This document shows, piece by piece, positions 39,301 to 53,151 of a stretch of DNA of 64,000 bases. The notes beneath the pieces were generated by a model that was not told the origin of the DNA, did not search any database, and worked only from the letters and a program-made list of their open reading frames with translations. The DNA is taken from the NCBI GenBank assembly GCA_003993805.1, contig RSEF01000014.1, positions 806,001 to 870,000 on the forward strand, written 5' to 3'. Position 1 is the first letter of the stretch; each line of letters begins with the position of its first letter. The stretch comes from Himantopus leucocephalus (lineage: Eukaryota; Chordata; Aves; Charadriiformes; Recurvirostridae). The position numbers were made by a program, and so were the translations under genes.

Positions 39301-42300
39301 AGGCAGCTGTCAGATAGCTCCATCTGCATTCCTCTGCTCTTGGTATTTGGAAACAGCACTGGATGCAGAAAAAGAGAAGCCAATTTTTGCTTTGTTGCAT
39401 TCTGTTGCTTTCTGCCTGTGGTGTTTTTGTTGCCCGACGTAGTATAAAAGCTGGCTGGAGCATTTTCTCCGCTGTTCCCCAAGTCTCGTTTTTACACCAT
39501 TCTTCTCGTTACAAAGAGTTGCATGTGGCCCTGCTAAAGTCTGCCTGTGCTGGCTCACGACGGGCTGTTAACACAAAAGTGAGCTCCAGCTAATGAAGAT
39601 GGAAGTGTTGGCGTTCAGACTATTGCGGATTTGCTAGTCTCTGGTCCCGATATCTTTTCCCCCCGTTAAAACCAGCTAGGTAGCATATGCAACAATGTTC
39701 ACTTTGTCAAAATGTTGGCTGTCCTTCTCGATTAGTGCAGCTCCCAGACCAACTGCACTGGCATCAACAATTAGTTCATTCTGCCTCTGTTAATTAAAAT
39801 AAGCTAAGGGGATCACATGTTATCATGGCTTTTAAAAGCATACGAGTATACTGGTGTCTATCAGCCTGTTCCCATGGCTGATCTCTCTTGACTGATTCGT
39901 GTTGAGTTTGTGTAACGGTTACTAAATCTGGAGTGAAACAGGAACAACAATTAGTGAAACCCAGAAGATTTCTTGCTTCTCAGCTGTCTTTGGCTCAGTG
40001 GCAGCTTATATCTCAACCATCTCTCTTGTGAAGCATTAAAATTAAAGACGTGTCCCTGGCTGCTTGGGTGGTGGAGTGAAAACTGTTGAAGCAAGAGTCA
40101 GTAGATGGCACTGTTAGACCCTGCTGGGGAGGTTACGGGGCAGGTGAACAGTGCAGGTACAGCTCTGAAATGTGACTTGGGTTCTCTCCTGGGCGCATTT
40201 GTTTTAAGTGGCAGGTGGACCCTTTATCCCCTTAATCTCTCCTGCCAGGGTCCGGTGGTCAGGTTGGGGGAATGGGTCACCAGTGCTTTGGCAGGAGTTC
40301 CTGCTGGAAGGGTCCAATCTCTGAAAGTGTTTTGCCATCTCTGCTCAGGGACCAAGTCAGTTGGCGTTAGCTCCACAGACACCTTCCTCCGTGCAAGATA
40401 ACCAATGAAAGTGCCCAGCTGGGCTTTGCGAGGATAGGGGTGACGTTTCTGTTTTGATTTCTGTGAAGGTCACTGGCGTATTTCTAAGGGGCAGGGAGAG
40501 CCATGGCTGCTGGGGGAACTGCCACAGAGGCAGCATGATATGGAGATCAGCAACGTGCTTTTCTGTGTGAGCCTGGCTCGTTCTGTGTGGCAGTAACTCT
40601 CTAGTACTTCAAAACTGCAATATGGCTTTACAAAGAATAGCCAGCTCTGTACTGCTGATGAGATAGCCTCATTTCCTAAGGGATGATTCCTAGAAAACCT
40701 AGAAAACTAACTAGCATTGCTGTAAAATAGGGATTTGTGGTTTAATAGTTATCATGGGAGCAGCTCCAGGAATCCCTCTGTTGCACAGTCACCATCCTGC
40801 ACAGGCTTCTGCCTTTCTTCCAGCTTCTGGAGCGGACACTGAGCTTGACATCATGTTCATCTGTCCGTGCACCGTAATATTGTCAGCAACATTCAGTACT
40901 TTGGGGATTTTTGACTGTTGACTTTCAATGACATTTGGAGCAATCTCCATGGCCAATGTGAGATACTCCTCTGTGCTAAAGAATATAAAAGAGACTGTTG
41001 CATTTAATATATTGGAGTACATGAGACACAGCAGCAGTTTGTGTGATTTATCGGGAAGACAACAATGCACCATAGCATGTTCTGTAAATATAAGCACAAA
41101 CAAATCATGCTACATCCTGCTGTAAATTTCCTTTACTGCTAAAGTGTCTAAATTAATAAATGCAGCAATAACGGATTAATTCAAACAATAGGTTCCATCA
41201 CAAGACACTTGGTTATTAAGATGGGAGCACGCTCGGCTGTCCTGACAAGGATATAGGACTTCAGATGGTGGTGATGTGGGACAAAACAACATGTCACTTA
41301 GGGTATGGCCTGGCGCCCTTGAGTCTGCAGGAGGTGGTTAGTCACAGAGAGACTGGAGAAAGGGGCTGCCTCAATTTCTGTGCTGTAGACCATCCTCTCT
41401 GAACCACTTCTGCATCTTACAGGAAAGACTAACCTGCATCTGTCACTGGCTACCACCCCCTGACCTCACTTCTTTGATGTGTATCATCAGGCACAAGACA
41501 GGTGATTCCTATGTTGTAGTGTGTGAACCCCTCTCATATTGGGTTCTTATCCACTTTGCTCTTTTCTTTATGTCTGCAGGGTGGGAACAGGGAGAATTGC
41601 TCTCAGTTTCTTTGGGCAGATTCCCAAAAAGGAAGAAACAAGTAAGTAAATGCATACATTTTTAAAAACAGTATTAATTTTTCCTTGCGATGAGGCTGAC
41701 AGAAGAGAGAAGCTGGCTGGCAGGAGGCAGTGTGGTGTGTCTGTTATCACATCTCGTACAAAGTTTGCTGTAGCCAGCTGGCAAATACCAGCGACTCTCC
41801 TGAGTTCATAGCTCACCCTGTTTGTGTTGACATTTCTGGCAAGGAAAAGTAAAGAGTTATCCCAGCTGCAATAACCTGTGAGGTCTCGCTCTGCATTTCT
41901 CATAATTTGCCTGAAATTAAAGTCTCACTCAGCAGGAGCGATTCACATGCCAGCGCTTCCCATCGTTACTACTGGGTAGGTGATCTGCAGTTGGAGGATG
42001 CTGTGGGAGATGGCACCTGTAGTCATCCAGTCCCAGCTCCATAGCTGCACACCAGTAGCCTCACATCTTACGCCTTCCTTTCCTCCCTGTTAAAACTTGA
42101 CTTTGTTTTAACCTGACTTGCCTCCAAACAGAGCACAGAGCTGGTATGAGGTGCTGCAGCACCCAAATGAGCAGCGGGCTGAGCCCTGCCGTGTTGCTGG
42201 AGAGGCAGGTGTGGGGATGCTCAAGGAGCTCCTGAAGAAAAGCCTTCAAAGTAGTATCTTGACCATGTGTCCTTGTACAGGGGGCTTGTCGTTTTAGCAG

Positions 42301-42626
42301 GGAGGGCTTCATCCTCCCGTGGCTAAGTTACCTTTCTCACTCTTCACAGCATGCCATGCTTATGCTGTTTGCAATTTGGAGTTAGCTGGGATTGTTTTTT
42401 ATTACTTGTTTGATACTAGCTGCTGGATAACCTAGAGAAGCTTTACCTGAATCCCTGCCCAAGCACGTGAGAAGTTGCTGATGGGCAAAGGCTGTATAAA
42501 AACACCTTTAACTCTAAAGAAGAAGCTGATGTTGACAGTGGGTTTCCTTTGAACTATCAGAGTCCATTTCAGTTTCAGATGCCTTTGCACAGAGCCCTTG
42601 ACTTTATCATTAATATTGAAGTCTTC

Positions 42627-42680
42627 GGGCCTGATTCTTTTCTCCTGCCAGACTTACCCTGAGGTGACACTGGAATGATT
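42627..42680 (+). repeat. Dispersed GGGCCTGATTCT-headed element, copy 2
   Basis: GGGCCTGATTCT at 42627-42638 is followed by 'tctcctgccagacttaccctg' and 'gtgacactgg'. The head matches the consensus of the presumed old amniote element exactly, and the body is degraded. Confidence 0.4.
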
Positions 42681-44489
42681 TTTCTCTTGATTCTTATATA
42701 TCAGAGCAAGACAAAAATCTGATTTCCAACATGAACCTAGAATATATATTAAAAAAAAACATAAAAAAAACCCCAAGAAAAAACAAACACCCCCCCAAAA
42801 AATAAAAAATTGAGAGGCCTTTTGCAATACAGTAGAAGTGTAAGGCACACGATACAAAATTGGTTGGTGTTATTCAGAAACTTTACTTTCATTGCAGTGG
42901 TCTTTGGACATAGAGTATAATGGCATAGCATTTTGTCTTAGCATATGAAGCCGTATTAAAAATATATAGTGGATGTAGGATATTGGACTGGTATTTTAAG
43001 TAATGATAAAAGAACAAGCGCTGAAGTTTGGAGAACTTTTTTTTTTTTCATTTGAAATAGATGCCCCCAAAAAATCTGCTATTTTAGTAATCTAAATTTT
43101 GTGGAACATATTTCTGATTAAATACCTTGTCCTTTGAATGGCTGCTGTAGTTTAGGTGGAGTATGTCAAGTAGTTCTGTTATTATCTGATGTTCTTTAGT
43201 AGACTTAACTGGAATCTTATTTATAGATTAAATCTATGGGCCAAATAGCAGTAAGAAATCCTTTTTCTTTCTGATAAGCTGATGTACATACCCTGAGGAA
43301 AGCAGTGGTGGCATGTTCTGCCAGCTCACATTCCCATCTTGCTGGGGACCTCTGTGATGTAAGTAGACAGAAAAATAAATACAAGGAAAGGTTTTCTTAT
43401 GGAATTTTCCTCTTTATTTAGTTCTAATACAATTTGGTGAACACGGGTTACACCTTTGGAAGAGAGACAAATACAGTGCTGCACATGCCTGATGAGAGGA
43501 CATGATATATTGCGTGCTCAGAAGAATCCTTTCGCCACTCCCAAGCCCAAATTTTCTCAGTTGAGAAAGTATGTTTAGTATACATATAAGCTGCATGTCA
43601 ACCAAAAAAAGCAGGCCAGCCAGGGACCAGAAGGGCCGCCAGAGAGAGCAAGGGCATGACAGAGCATTGGCAGTCACTAGCAGGCTCCAGGTTGTCTCTT
43701 GCTGTCACACCGCTGCTTGGTTGAATTAATCAGTCATTAGGTGAACTAGATTCTGTCTCCCAGCAAGTTTTTCTAGTAAACTTTCATATCCTAATCATTA
43801 TCCTCCTTGTTACTCCAAAGAGAATACCAAGAGCCCTAGCACGGATGTTTGCTGTCTTCAACTTCCTTTTTGAAATACTTCTCAGACTCTGCCCAGGTTC
43901 CGCAAACCCCTAGCATCTCTTACTGAGAGGTGGCAGCAGCATATTTGACCTTTAATTCTCCTCTTTCATTTCCCCCACCCCAAGAAAGGAAAGGGTACCT
44001 GTTCTTCCTATGGTGTTGAACATGATGTAGAGGTTGTCGGACAGTAAACTTGCTCTCACAAATGTGCTCTAGTAATGCCATGATAGTACTAATTAAAAAG
44101 TCCACAATTAAATGTCAACAAGAAGAAAATGCTTAAAAAGCAGTGATAAAACTATGACTGAGCCAGAGCTGATTTTTGAATCACTGCAGCAAAAGCACCA
44201 AGGCTCTGGGGAGGAAAGTTCCTTCTTAACTCTTTGGCCTTTTTAGCCTTCTGTACAGGCAGATGCTTGGGGATGGCAAGTGTTCCTGAAAACTTATTGA
44301 TAGGACCAGCTAAATAAATGCATGTGGTTTAAAAGTCACTTTCTCTGTGCCTTTCTCCATCTCCCCTACCAAAATAGCTCTTGTTGATTTTCCTCTTATT
44401 ACCCAAGATTTTCAGGAGACTAGATTCAACACAGTAGTGAATGGGCAAATTTGTTAAAAGTTAAGGCACTAGTTATCTGAAAAAGAAGT

Positions 44490-44512
44490 TCTCCAGACTT
44501 AAGGTCTGGAGA
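44490..44512. repeat. Perfect 9-bp inverted repeat, 5-nt loop
   Basis: TCTCCAGAC (44490-44498) and GTCTGGAGA (44504-44512) are exact reverse complements around TTAAG. Confidence 0.9.
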
Positions 44513-47500
44513 GGGTATTTTCTCATTGCATAGGAGGCAAACTTCAATTTGAATCAGTATTTAGTGTTCAGTGGCAGGGACCCAGGAGGTATGTGAGTTA
44601 TTGATAAGTGGGTTTAGATGTCTTTGTTTAAAGTATTTTGTTGTTTATATCTCTAAGTCCCCCCAAAGCAGTAAATTGTCAGACTTTGTTTAAGTGTTAG
44701 TAATTCTGCTGTCAAATCTAGTCAATCAGGTTGTATGGCTCCTAAAACATATTTGAAAGCGTTCGCACCTTCATGTGGTGCCGCTTGGAGCTTTTGTCAA
44801 AACCAACATTTTCTGATTTGGCGTTGGCATTGTAGTTGTAAAAGAGAAGAAACATCTCTTAACGCTGACTGCATGGGAAGCTGTGGTGCTGAAGTGATGG
44901 ACTCACAACCCAAATTTCTGGGAGGCAGAAAAAGTCTACATTGAGAAAAACCAAATGCTGTTCTCATTGCAGTTGTAAGCAGGTTTGGGACATGCCAGAA
45001 CATAGACGTGAGGGCAAATAATGAGAATATATATCTTCAGCTCTGTTCAGGTGTCAGCTGATGCTTAGGACAGGCATTGACTGGGTATCATCCAAAGGCT
45101 GCTGAAACAAGGTAGTGTTTTTGATGATGCTGGTTGGCTGTGGCCTGGGCCTGTGATGAGTTACGGAGGAGGGGGCAGATTCTGTTTGCCTAATGCTCTC
45201 TCAGGTGGTGGAGCTTGGCTGGCAGGGGGAGCGTGGTCTGAAGACTTCATCTGGGATCACTTTTCCATTCTTGGGTCTCAACTCCTGACCCAATCAGCCT
45301 GTGGCTGACCAGCTCTGGTGAGGAAGTCCACAAGGGACACACAGTTATTAAGATCTCTGAAGCAACCCCTTCCTTCAAATAGCACAAGTGGGAGACACCA
45401 GTAAGAATTTTGCTCTCTGTGGGTGGACCTGTGTGGTCCTACTTCCTTGAGTGAGGCTCTGTGTAAGCCGTATTGCAGCTGATTTTCCTTGGAGTGAATC
45501 AATTCAGTGTGATGGTGCTTTGAGTTGTACATTGGCTTAAGTGTTCCCTGTCCCCACATGGTCTCTTAAAAACCTAATTTCTGTCAGTGCCTGCTGACAC
45601 CCCCCTGTCCACAGGCGAGTTGGTGTTATTACTTGCTGTTATCATACTGATTGCTCTCCAGGGGAATGACCATCATGTCAAGGTTTCTGCTAAGCGCAGG
45701 ATGTTTCCTGCTCCTGCTGCTTCAGCCCCAAAATCTTACTGTAAAAAAAGGGCAGATCTTTTCCTCTGTCATCACCCCAGCTATGCTGTCAACTCCACTC
45801 GTGAAGGCACTCTGAATAATTGATTTCTGCCTCGTGCAAAACCAAAGGCCAAGGAAAGTGTCATTGACACTAGTAGAAAATTTGGCTTAAAATCCTTAGT
45901 GAGGCAGCGACCTTGCATAACCAAGAGGTTATAAGATGAGCGCCACCAGTTCTGTGGTCCCTATGATCTTGTCAGCATTTGAAAGCTACTGGAGGGCAGG
46001 TACTGACTAAATCTGTGCACACACACTCCTGTGCTGGAGTACACAAGTGCAAGAGTTAATGAGGGACAGATCCACGTGTAAGCAAGTCATTGATGGACCG
46101 TGCGGAGAGTTGTGCTTAACCACTGCTGGACAAATGCCTTGTGAAGCCTTCTTTCTCTCTAGTTTGATAAGCAAACAAAAATACTTTCTCATCCTTAAGA
46201 GTTGACAATTTGCCTTCACAGAGAGGAGTGGAAATTACAAAATTAATGGAAACCCAAAAAGATTTGACTCTCTTGCCAGCATCCTATGTTTCCTTAGGCT
46301 TTGCTCCAGTGCTTGCGTTGTCTCTACTGTTAGTAACACTGTGTTTTCCCCTGGAAGTTAGCTGCTTTTATATTCTTGCCTCTTTTTGAAAATGTGACCT
46401 TTGGCTTTTGAGCTTTCATAATTACTATTAATCTGTTCAATAAGGAAAAATAATAGAAAGGGAAAAAATTATAATCTGGTCTGTCTGACTTCAGCCTTTG
46501 ACCCCAGTATTTTCTCTTTTAGAAATGCGTCTCCCCCCACTCTTGGGAACGCTAACCCCTGCCTGGAGGATGGCTGCTGGGAGCACACGGCTCTTCTTGT
46601 GTACATCCATTGCAGCTTTGTGTAGAGCTGAACAGGCTTCCTATTGTTTCTAATTAGGCCTTGGTGTCCTGCCCTTCCGACTGGCTTTTTGACCTGCTAT
46701 TTGTATTCAGTAGCCACAGTCATCCTCCGGCTCAGCCTCCTGTACCCAAGAGGCCTCTCGGTGTTGTGCGTTCCCTGGAGCTGTGCCTGGGGTGTAACTT
46801 TATTATTCCAAACCTCAGACTCAGTCAAGGCAAGATGATAGTCCTGTGATCAAAGCTGGCCCTAAAATACCTTGTACTTTCTTGTAGGCCTTGCAATTTC
46901 AGAGCAAACATACTTTTAAACTCCAGATATTTGAATGATGGGAAGTTGGTTTTTTCAACCCTTTTCAAGTAGTTTCACTCTGTCACTGTACTTCTCTCGA
47001 GTCCCCTTCACAAACACCTCGTATTACAATACGGTACAAAGAGAACAAATATGGAAGAGAAAGCTGGAGGCCAGAACAAAATTCCTTTCCTCTCATCTTA
47101 GCCATGCATACCATGAAAGCATCTTTCCAGCACCTAATGCTTGAATAAGTCTCCTCTTTAATGCCTGAAAGCTCTGCTCACCTCTGCCTTGCTGGCTGAC
47201 TGAACCCATGCTGCCTGCATCTCCTTCCAGGATGACAGCCAGGAAATTATTACAGTGCAATTTAAAGACCATAAAATACAGGATGAGCAGATGGCAGGTC
47301 ACGTCTCCTTCCCATGAATAGCCTATGTCACCGTGGCACTGTTTCAGCGCATGCTGAGCCACACTCACAAAGTCCAAACAAGAGCCATCACCAGTGGAGA
47401 AGGTATCTGTCAAGGCAACATCCCAGCAGCACAGACCTTACGACTGTGACAAAGAATTTGGGCATTGGCAAGAAGCTTTAGTGACAATGAGCTTTAAACA

Positions 47501-48483
47501 CCTGCTGCTAAGATAATCACAATAATCTGTCTGCCAGCTTTTTCCTAATGTGCATTTTCTAATTCATTGTGGGAGGCAAAATCCTTTGACTGGTGGAATG
47601 AAGACGTGGCACTGTGACTATAATTTACATTGTTAAACAACTGGAAGGAGCAGCTATCAAAAGTTGGAAATCCTATCCACTGCAGAATAGCTGCCTTCAC
47701 AGATTAATTTTTAAAAAAAAGACAAGAAATTAGTGTTTTCATAGAAAGGAACTCCTGAGGCAAGGGATCCTCAGTGCCTCAGTTCTGTCAAAGGGATTAA
47801 AAAAGCGAATGTCTCAGTTGCAGGATTTGCCGTGGTTTTGTTCCCCTTCTGATCATTTTGAGTCTACCCTTGGAGTAGGGGATCTTACCCTCTACTTCTC
47901 ACTTACTGCTCTGTGGACTACTGTGCTTTGTGGGGACAAGATGCTGGAATAGCCGTTATGGTCATTCCTGTTGTCCCAAAGAGGATCGTTCCGAGCAAAT
48001 TAATTTCTCTTCTATCTAATTGGGAAACCCAAACAAAGCTCTGTCATGTGTGGGCCCTCGGTGCAGCAGCCAAGATGATCCCCCTTATCCTTTCAGCATT
48101 AATTACAAAACACCTCTGCTCCTATGAGCAGCACTGTGCTGAAGAAATCTGTATGTTACCTATTAATCAGGACACAGTCAGGCTTATTTGATGCATAGAG
48201 ACACACCATGGTGTAAAAAATGTCATTGTTCCTTTACTACTAGAGGTACTAGAATAAAAGAAAGATCCAGGATGTGGGATTCAGCAATTTCTCGGTAGAA
48301 TGGAGTGGCAGTTTGATAGGAAAGTATCTTCTCAGAAAAATGAGGAAAACACTATATCTAAATGAGCCACTGAGCTCTAACAGCAGGGCCAGGAGGTAAG
48401 TAACGCGTACCAAGAGAAGCACAGCTATTCAGAAATCATTCCTTTGACAGTTTATTTTCAATTAATGAACGTGATTGTTTCTC

Positions 48484-48541
48484 NGTGCCCTCTCCCACCA
48501 TTCACCACTAATCCCACCCACCCCCCCCCCCCCCCCCCCCC
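48484..48541. repeat. C homopolymer with nearby ambiguous base
   Basis: An uninterrupted run of 21 C occupies 48521-48541, preceded by CA-rich sequence, and there is a single N at 48484. Run length and neighbourhood are probably affected by sequencing error. Confidence 0.9.
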
Positions 48542-49195
48542 GCCCCGAGGTGAGGGAGGGTGGCAGGGAGCAAGGAGCAAACGTTCAGCACCTTGTCAAC
48601 CTGCTGCCCAGCAGAGCGGCAGCTCAGGACCATGGTCCTGCCAGTGGCGCCTGGCTTGCATGAGACCTTCTCATGCAGATTTCATAGTGCACGAAAACCA
48701 CCTTTTCTTTGTTCCCCTTTAGGTGAAATCTGCTGTAATGTCACCCTGTTCCCATGTGAATATGTCCATGCCCTGCAGAGGCTGTATTTGGCACCCTTGT
48801 TGGCAAACCCCTCAGAGGGGCAGAGGTTCGTGGAGCTGGGACATGCAGCTCTCTGCTCACCTCTGGAAACAGCCCTTTCAAGGACGTTTTCAAGGCATGT
48901 TTGCAGAGGCTTGCACTGCTGCTTGCTGTTCATGCTGGGGGATAAATTGGATTTGCCTATCTGCAGCTGCTTTTGGCACCTTTCACTGGTACAGAAATTC
49001 CCATTGTGATTTGTGAAAAAATAACCACCAAAAATTCTTCATTTTCTAAGAAATATTCCTGGGCAAAGTGTCACCTTTCATATAGGCTGGCTAAACTTAG
49101 CCAATTGTGCCATTTATTCAACAGGGAGCATTATAGTTTGCACTTTGCATTTCTAAGAATTGAATTTGCTAAATCGAGCACTTCCCACCGACAGA

Positions 49196-49214
49196 NTTTT
49201 TTTTTTTTTTTTTT
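49196..49214. repeat. T homopolymer with ambiguous base
   Basis: An N at 49196 is followed by 18 T. The tract ends in TTTTGCAG, so it imitates a splice acceptor, but no convincing exon follows. Confidence 0.9.
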
Positions 49215-50811
49215 GCAGCTGGAAGCCATTTTTACTTGTATCATAGAGCTGCTCAGCCCTGGTGAATCTGGCTTAGTGTTTCTCAAGGGACGGAGGAGGG
49301 ATTGCTAATAGCTTTCCAACCCACTTTAGTCTCTCTCTTCATAACGCAAACTCTCAGCAAAGCAGGCTCGAGCAAGGTCTTTGTCCTCGATGACTTTTTG
49401 CTAAATAAGTTAGCAATGCTCTAGTTAGCAAAACCTCTTATCCCCTGTGGATGTGTTCAAACTTACTGGTACACTACATCAGGGCCGGGACAAAGATAAT
49501 GTGAGAAGTGCTAAGAGGGGAGTTGTATCACGTTTAAACCTTAATGCGGCCAATATCCAACATGCGTACTCAGATGTTTCGGGGAGATAAAGAAATATTT
49601 TAACCTGAATCAGAAAAATCTGTCATTTTCTCACAGAGAATCTGAAACTCGTCCGTTTTTTCTCTCTCTCACAGACAGACAGAATAAGCTGTGCCCTTTC
49701 AGAGAATGAGTTGACTTTGCCTTTCAAGAAGAACATTTGTTTCTTCTACGTGAAATTTATTAATAAGTGTGTTTTCCAGAGCAATCTTACTTCCTGAAAA
49801 TATGTATCCTTGGTTTTGTTAGATTTTTTTTTTTTTAAGACTTTTGTGGAAGATGTATGCTGAAGGGTCATGCAAAAGGGAGCAGGTACATGTAAAAACT
49901 TATTGCAAATTCTTCCAGACCAGACTTTCTTTTCTTTTTTTTTTTTTTAAAATGCTTTTTCTTATTCCCATCATACAGTGAAATGAATCTTTAGATGACA
50001 GATACTGGACTCTGACAGGCATCTCATCTTGTACTGAGGCTAGTGACAGTCTGAAAGAAATTGCTCATCTGAGTCAACAGCCAGCTTTTCCAATTGTGTT
50101 TGTCTTCAGTGCTAATTTCATTTCTTTGCTCAGTTTTCCTGGAATCTGAGCACACACACTGACCTGATAAATAACTGAAGCCGGCAATAAAGATAAAGGA
50201 AAGTTCTACACTCCAGAGGTCAAGCTAGCCTCCAAATCATATTTGCCCTAATGGAGAACAAATTCAACACTACCAAAAGTCAAATGAATGTTTAGTCACC
50301 TGAGAAAATACCATTATAAGCTGAAATGAGCTCTCATTATTTTTTCCATTTTATTTCTTTAATTTCTCTTTGGCTTCTGCTACAAACCTAAAAATAGGGG
50401 CATTAGTCACAGGGTACTTCAGAGGCACCCTCAAGGCAGAAGCAAGGTTCTAAGGTAAATCAGAGCTGGTGGCTCTTAAAATGGATGAAATCGCTTGCAA
50501 TAGGCCTTCAGGATGCATATTTTCATTTACTTGATTTATTCTTATTGTTTAAGCTGTGATGTGAAGTGGCACAGGCGTGATGGAGCCAGGCTGATGAGGG
50601 ACTTTATAGCGAGCTGTCAGGGCAGAAAATCCCGTTGCAAAGGGACTCTTTCCTCAGGGCTGTTTGTGAGACTGGAGCAGCAGAAAGCTAAGTGGATGAT
50701 TTAAAAGGGAAAAAAGAAAAAGACGAAAGACACATGGGGAAATAGGCAGGTAATCCGACGTGCTGTTAGGCACTGAGGCTGCAGAACTGGGCAGAGGGCA
50801 GAATCAGACCT

Positions 50812-50857
50812 CTTTCTGGAGGTGAGGTGAGGTGGTGATCCCTTTCTGGAGGTGAGG
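50812..50857 (+). repeat. Imperfectly spaced direct repeat
   Basis: CTTTCTGGAGGTGAGG occurs at 50812-50827 and again at 50842-50857, 30 bp apart. It looks like a local duplication. Confidence 0.85.
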
Positions 50858-51483
50858 AGGAGCTGGTCCCTTCCTTCTCCTCCCAGCCTGGGAGAAGCTG
50901 GTGACTTGTATCCTCATCATATCCATAAGCTTCTCTTTGCCTTCTTACATGTTTTGAGCGTGTGAATGCAAAAGCTGGTTACTGTCTAATGCGGTATTTC
51001 TGACTGCCAAACCTATTGGTTTTGCAGTACAAAAGGTGGTTAGTAAATAGGTTTGGGTTTTTTTCTGTCATTGCTGATGTCATCAGGTCCCATTCCCATG
51101 TCATTGTATCACCAGCATCCTAGAAAGAACGTCCTAGGTAAAGCATATCGGCAATAACAAGGTGTTTTATTGATAGATATGCTGCCTTCTGGAGAAATAA
51201 TGGAACCAGCAGGGCCAAATACTGCTTTAATAGTGTGTCCAAGAATTCCTCTTGCAATTTATATCTTGTAAATTCCATAAACCACATTTGCTTCGCAAAG
51301 CATTGAAAGAGAGAAAGGAGTTATTATGGAGGTAGATATTAGCACGGACCGGGGAAGAGTGGAGAACCTCTTAGGTATCCCACTGTGTCCCTGTAAAATC
51401 TCAGCACTGTCTTACCTCACTTGATATATGTTTTGTTACTATGGGTATAAGAGTCTTAATTGGTTATGGGAACTTTTCTACTT

Positions 51484-51539
51484 AGTTTAAGTGCAGTTAT
51501 GGAGTTCATTAAGTTTAAGTGCAGTTGCGGAGTTCATAT
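51484..51539 (+). repeat. 28-bp tandem duplication
   Basis: Two adjacent 28-bp units, 51484-51511 and 51512-51539, start AGTTTAAGTGCAGTT and end GGAGTTCATN. They differ by two transitions in the middle and the final base. Confidence 0.92.
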
Positions 51540-52195
51540 TTATTATAGAAATCTCTTTGCAATGGAACTTCATCTGATGATGGCAAAAGTCATTCTGAAT
51601 GATTGACTTGCATGTTAATGTAGTATATGGAAAAGGGTGGACACATCAGTAATGCCGTTGAGTTTCTGTGCTACAGAAACATATGCACATCATAACAGAA
51701 CTGTCAGCAAGTTGTAATGAAGCTGACTTACCACTTAACCTGAAATTTTTTCACCTATGTAAGATAGTGGGTGGGTTTTATAGTAAGTTACGTTGAACCA
51801 GCTTACTGAAGGATGTTTTACTGTATATTGTGGCTTTTTTTTATCCACTTGTGCTGCCTTTGTAGTGGGAATTCATTTGGTGCAAGTTTCCTGTACATTT
51901 CAAATGCAAATCTCCAAACAAAAATCCCCAAGCAACTCCTTACTCCTATTTCCACAACATCAAAATATTTTCTGAAGAAAATTCTGATTTTTGTCAAAAT
52001 TATTTTCTCTTCAGAAAAAAACCCCTAGGCAGTATCATAGTTCATTTCAATATTAACACGAGCTGCCAGAGGTGGTGTATTTTTAGTGATGGGTGTGACC
52101 CTTCTCTTTCAGTGACAAGGCTTCCAGCTCGTGTACGGCTCCCTTGGTATTGGGACATTTCTCTTCTCATGGAGTTGGGGGATTTCTGTGTCAGC

Positions 52196-52230
52196 GATGC
52201 AGCCGGGAGATGCAGCCGGGAGATGCAGCC
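52196..52230 (+). repeat. 13-bp tandem repeat, about 2.7 copies
   Basis: GATGCAGCCGGGA is repeated at 52196-52208 and 52209-52221, with a partial third copy at 52222-52230. Confidence 0.95.
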
Positions 52231-53131
52231 CAGTGGCAGGGGCCGGGCTGAAGAGCAGACCGAGAGCAGGAGGTATGCAGCAGTATGGACACAGCCATGG
52301 GCAGTTTACAATCAGATATGTCAGTGGTTTGTTTAAGTGAAGTTGTCTGAATTTTTCTTTTAAGGCATATCCCTTTCTTTCATTCATTTTGGGATGATAA
52401 CAAATACCAATTAATCGGACATCTTAATTTTTGACCAGATGTATACAGAGGTCGGCAAGAGTTTTGTTTTTTTCCCTGTTTCCCCTGTCAAAGGGTCAAA
52501 GCCAGCTCCATGAAAGCATGTCACTTTCTAGCACAAAATATCCAGTTTTAAGGACAAAAGGACAAATTCTTTTCTGGAGGAGTCAGGTTTGATGATTCAC
52601 AATTGTAACGACATATTTATTCCAGGGCTAAACTTGGCAAACTGTTTATAAGTGAGCACAATATAACAGATATAAATGCAGTATATATTGTTTGGCTGTG
52701 GGAGAAGGAGTGCTGCTCCTGGCATAAAAACAACAAAGTGCATGTATCTGAGAGCTAATATGATATCCTAGGCACTCCTCCATATATCAATAGAAGGAAT
52801 AGTACTAAAAAGGCTGCTTCTCAGATTTTAATAAGATGGTGTCTGTGAAGATTACATTTTGGCTTATAGTACAATATTTCATTTTCCTCAGTTCTTTAGA
52901 ATCTTTTTTAATAATACATCTGTGTGTACATTTTGTGGTTGCAAACATATTTTAGGTCACTCAGTCAAGTGACATTAAAAAAAAAGTGCTAACAATGAAT
53001 TAAAAATGCTGCTGGTAGATGGGTGCAATAGCTTATCTGGTAAACAAGCTGTTATTGAAAAAAAAAGTTACTGGTACTGTGTATGACAATTATGGCAATT
53101 GAAAATGTGAGTTCAGCTCCATGTCACCAAT

Positions 53132-53151
53132 GCCATCAGCAGGCTGATGGC
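53132..53151. repeat. Perfect 9-bp palindrome with 2-nt spacer
   Basis: GCCATCAGC and GCTGATGGC flank AG. After one mismatch, three more outer bases also pair (CAA/TTG). Confidence 0.9.

Larger units (their letters stand above)
31490..48480. other. Non-coding interval, no gene recognised
   Basis: There is no recognisable gene in this 17-kb stretch. It contains two copies of the GGGCC(T/A)RATTCT-headed element (33,287 and 42,627) and a perfect hairpin at 44,490-44,512. AT-rich sequence at 36,540-36,800 has the look of conserved non-coding DNA. The longest open frame (207 codons, minus, 39,482-38,859) is built of low-information residues and overlaps open frames on the other strand. Confidence 0.5.

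Noticed and set aside
38859..39482. 207-codon minus-strand open frame, the longest outside the CpG island
   Set aside because: Low-information composition, no domain or homology recognised, overlapping open frames on the other strand, and no convincing splice or promoter signals.
48444..49308. Open frames around the C and T homopolymers
   Set aside because: They depend on poly-C/poly-T tracts and ambiguous bases. No protein-like features.
49197..49308. Splice acceptor-like T tract followed by GCAG and an open frame
   Set aside because: The tract is a homopolymer artefact zone and the following frame shows no coding character.
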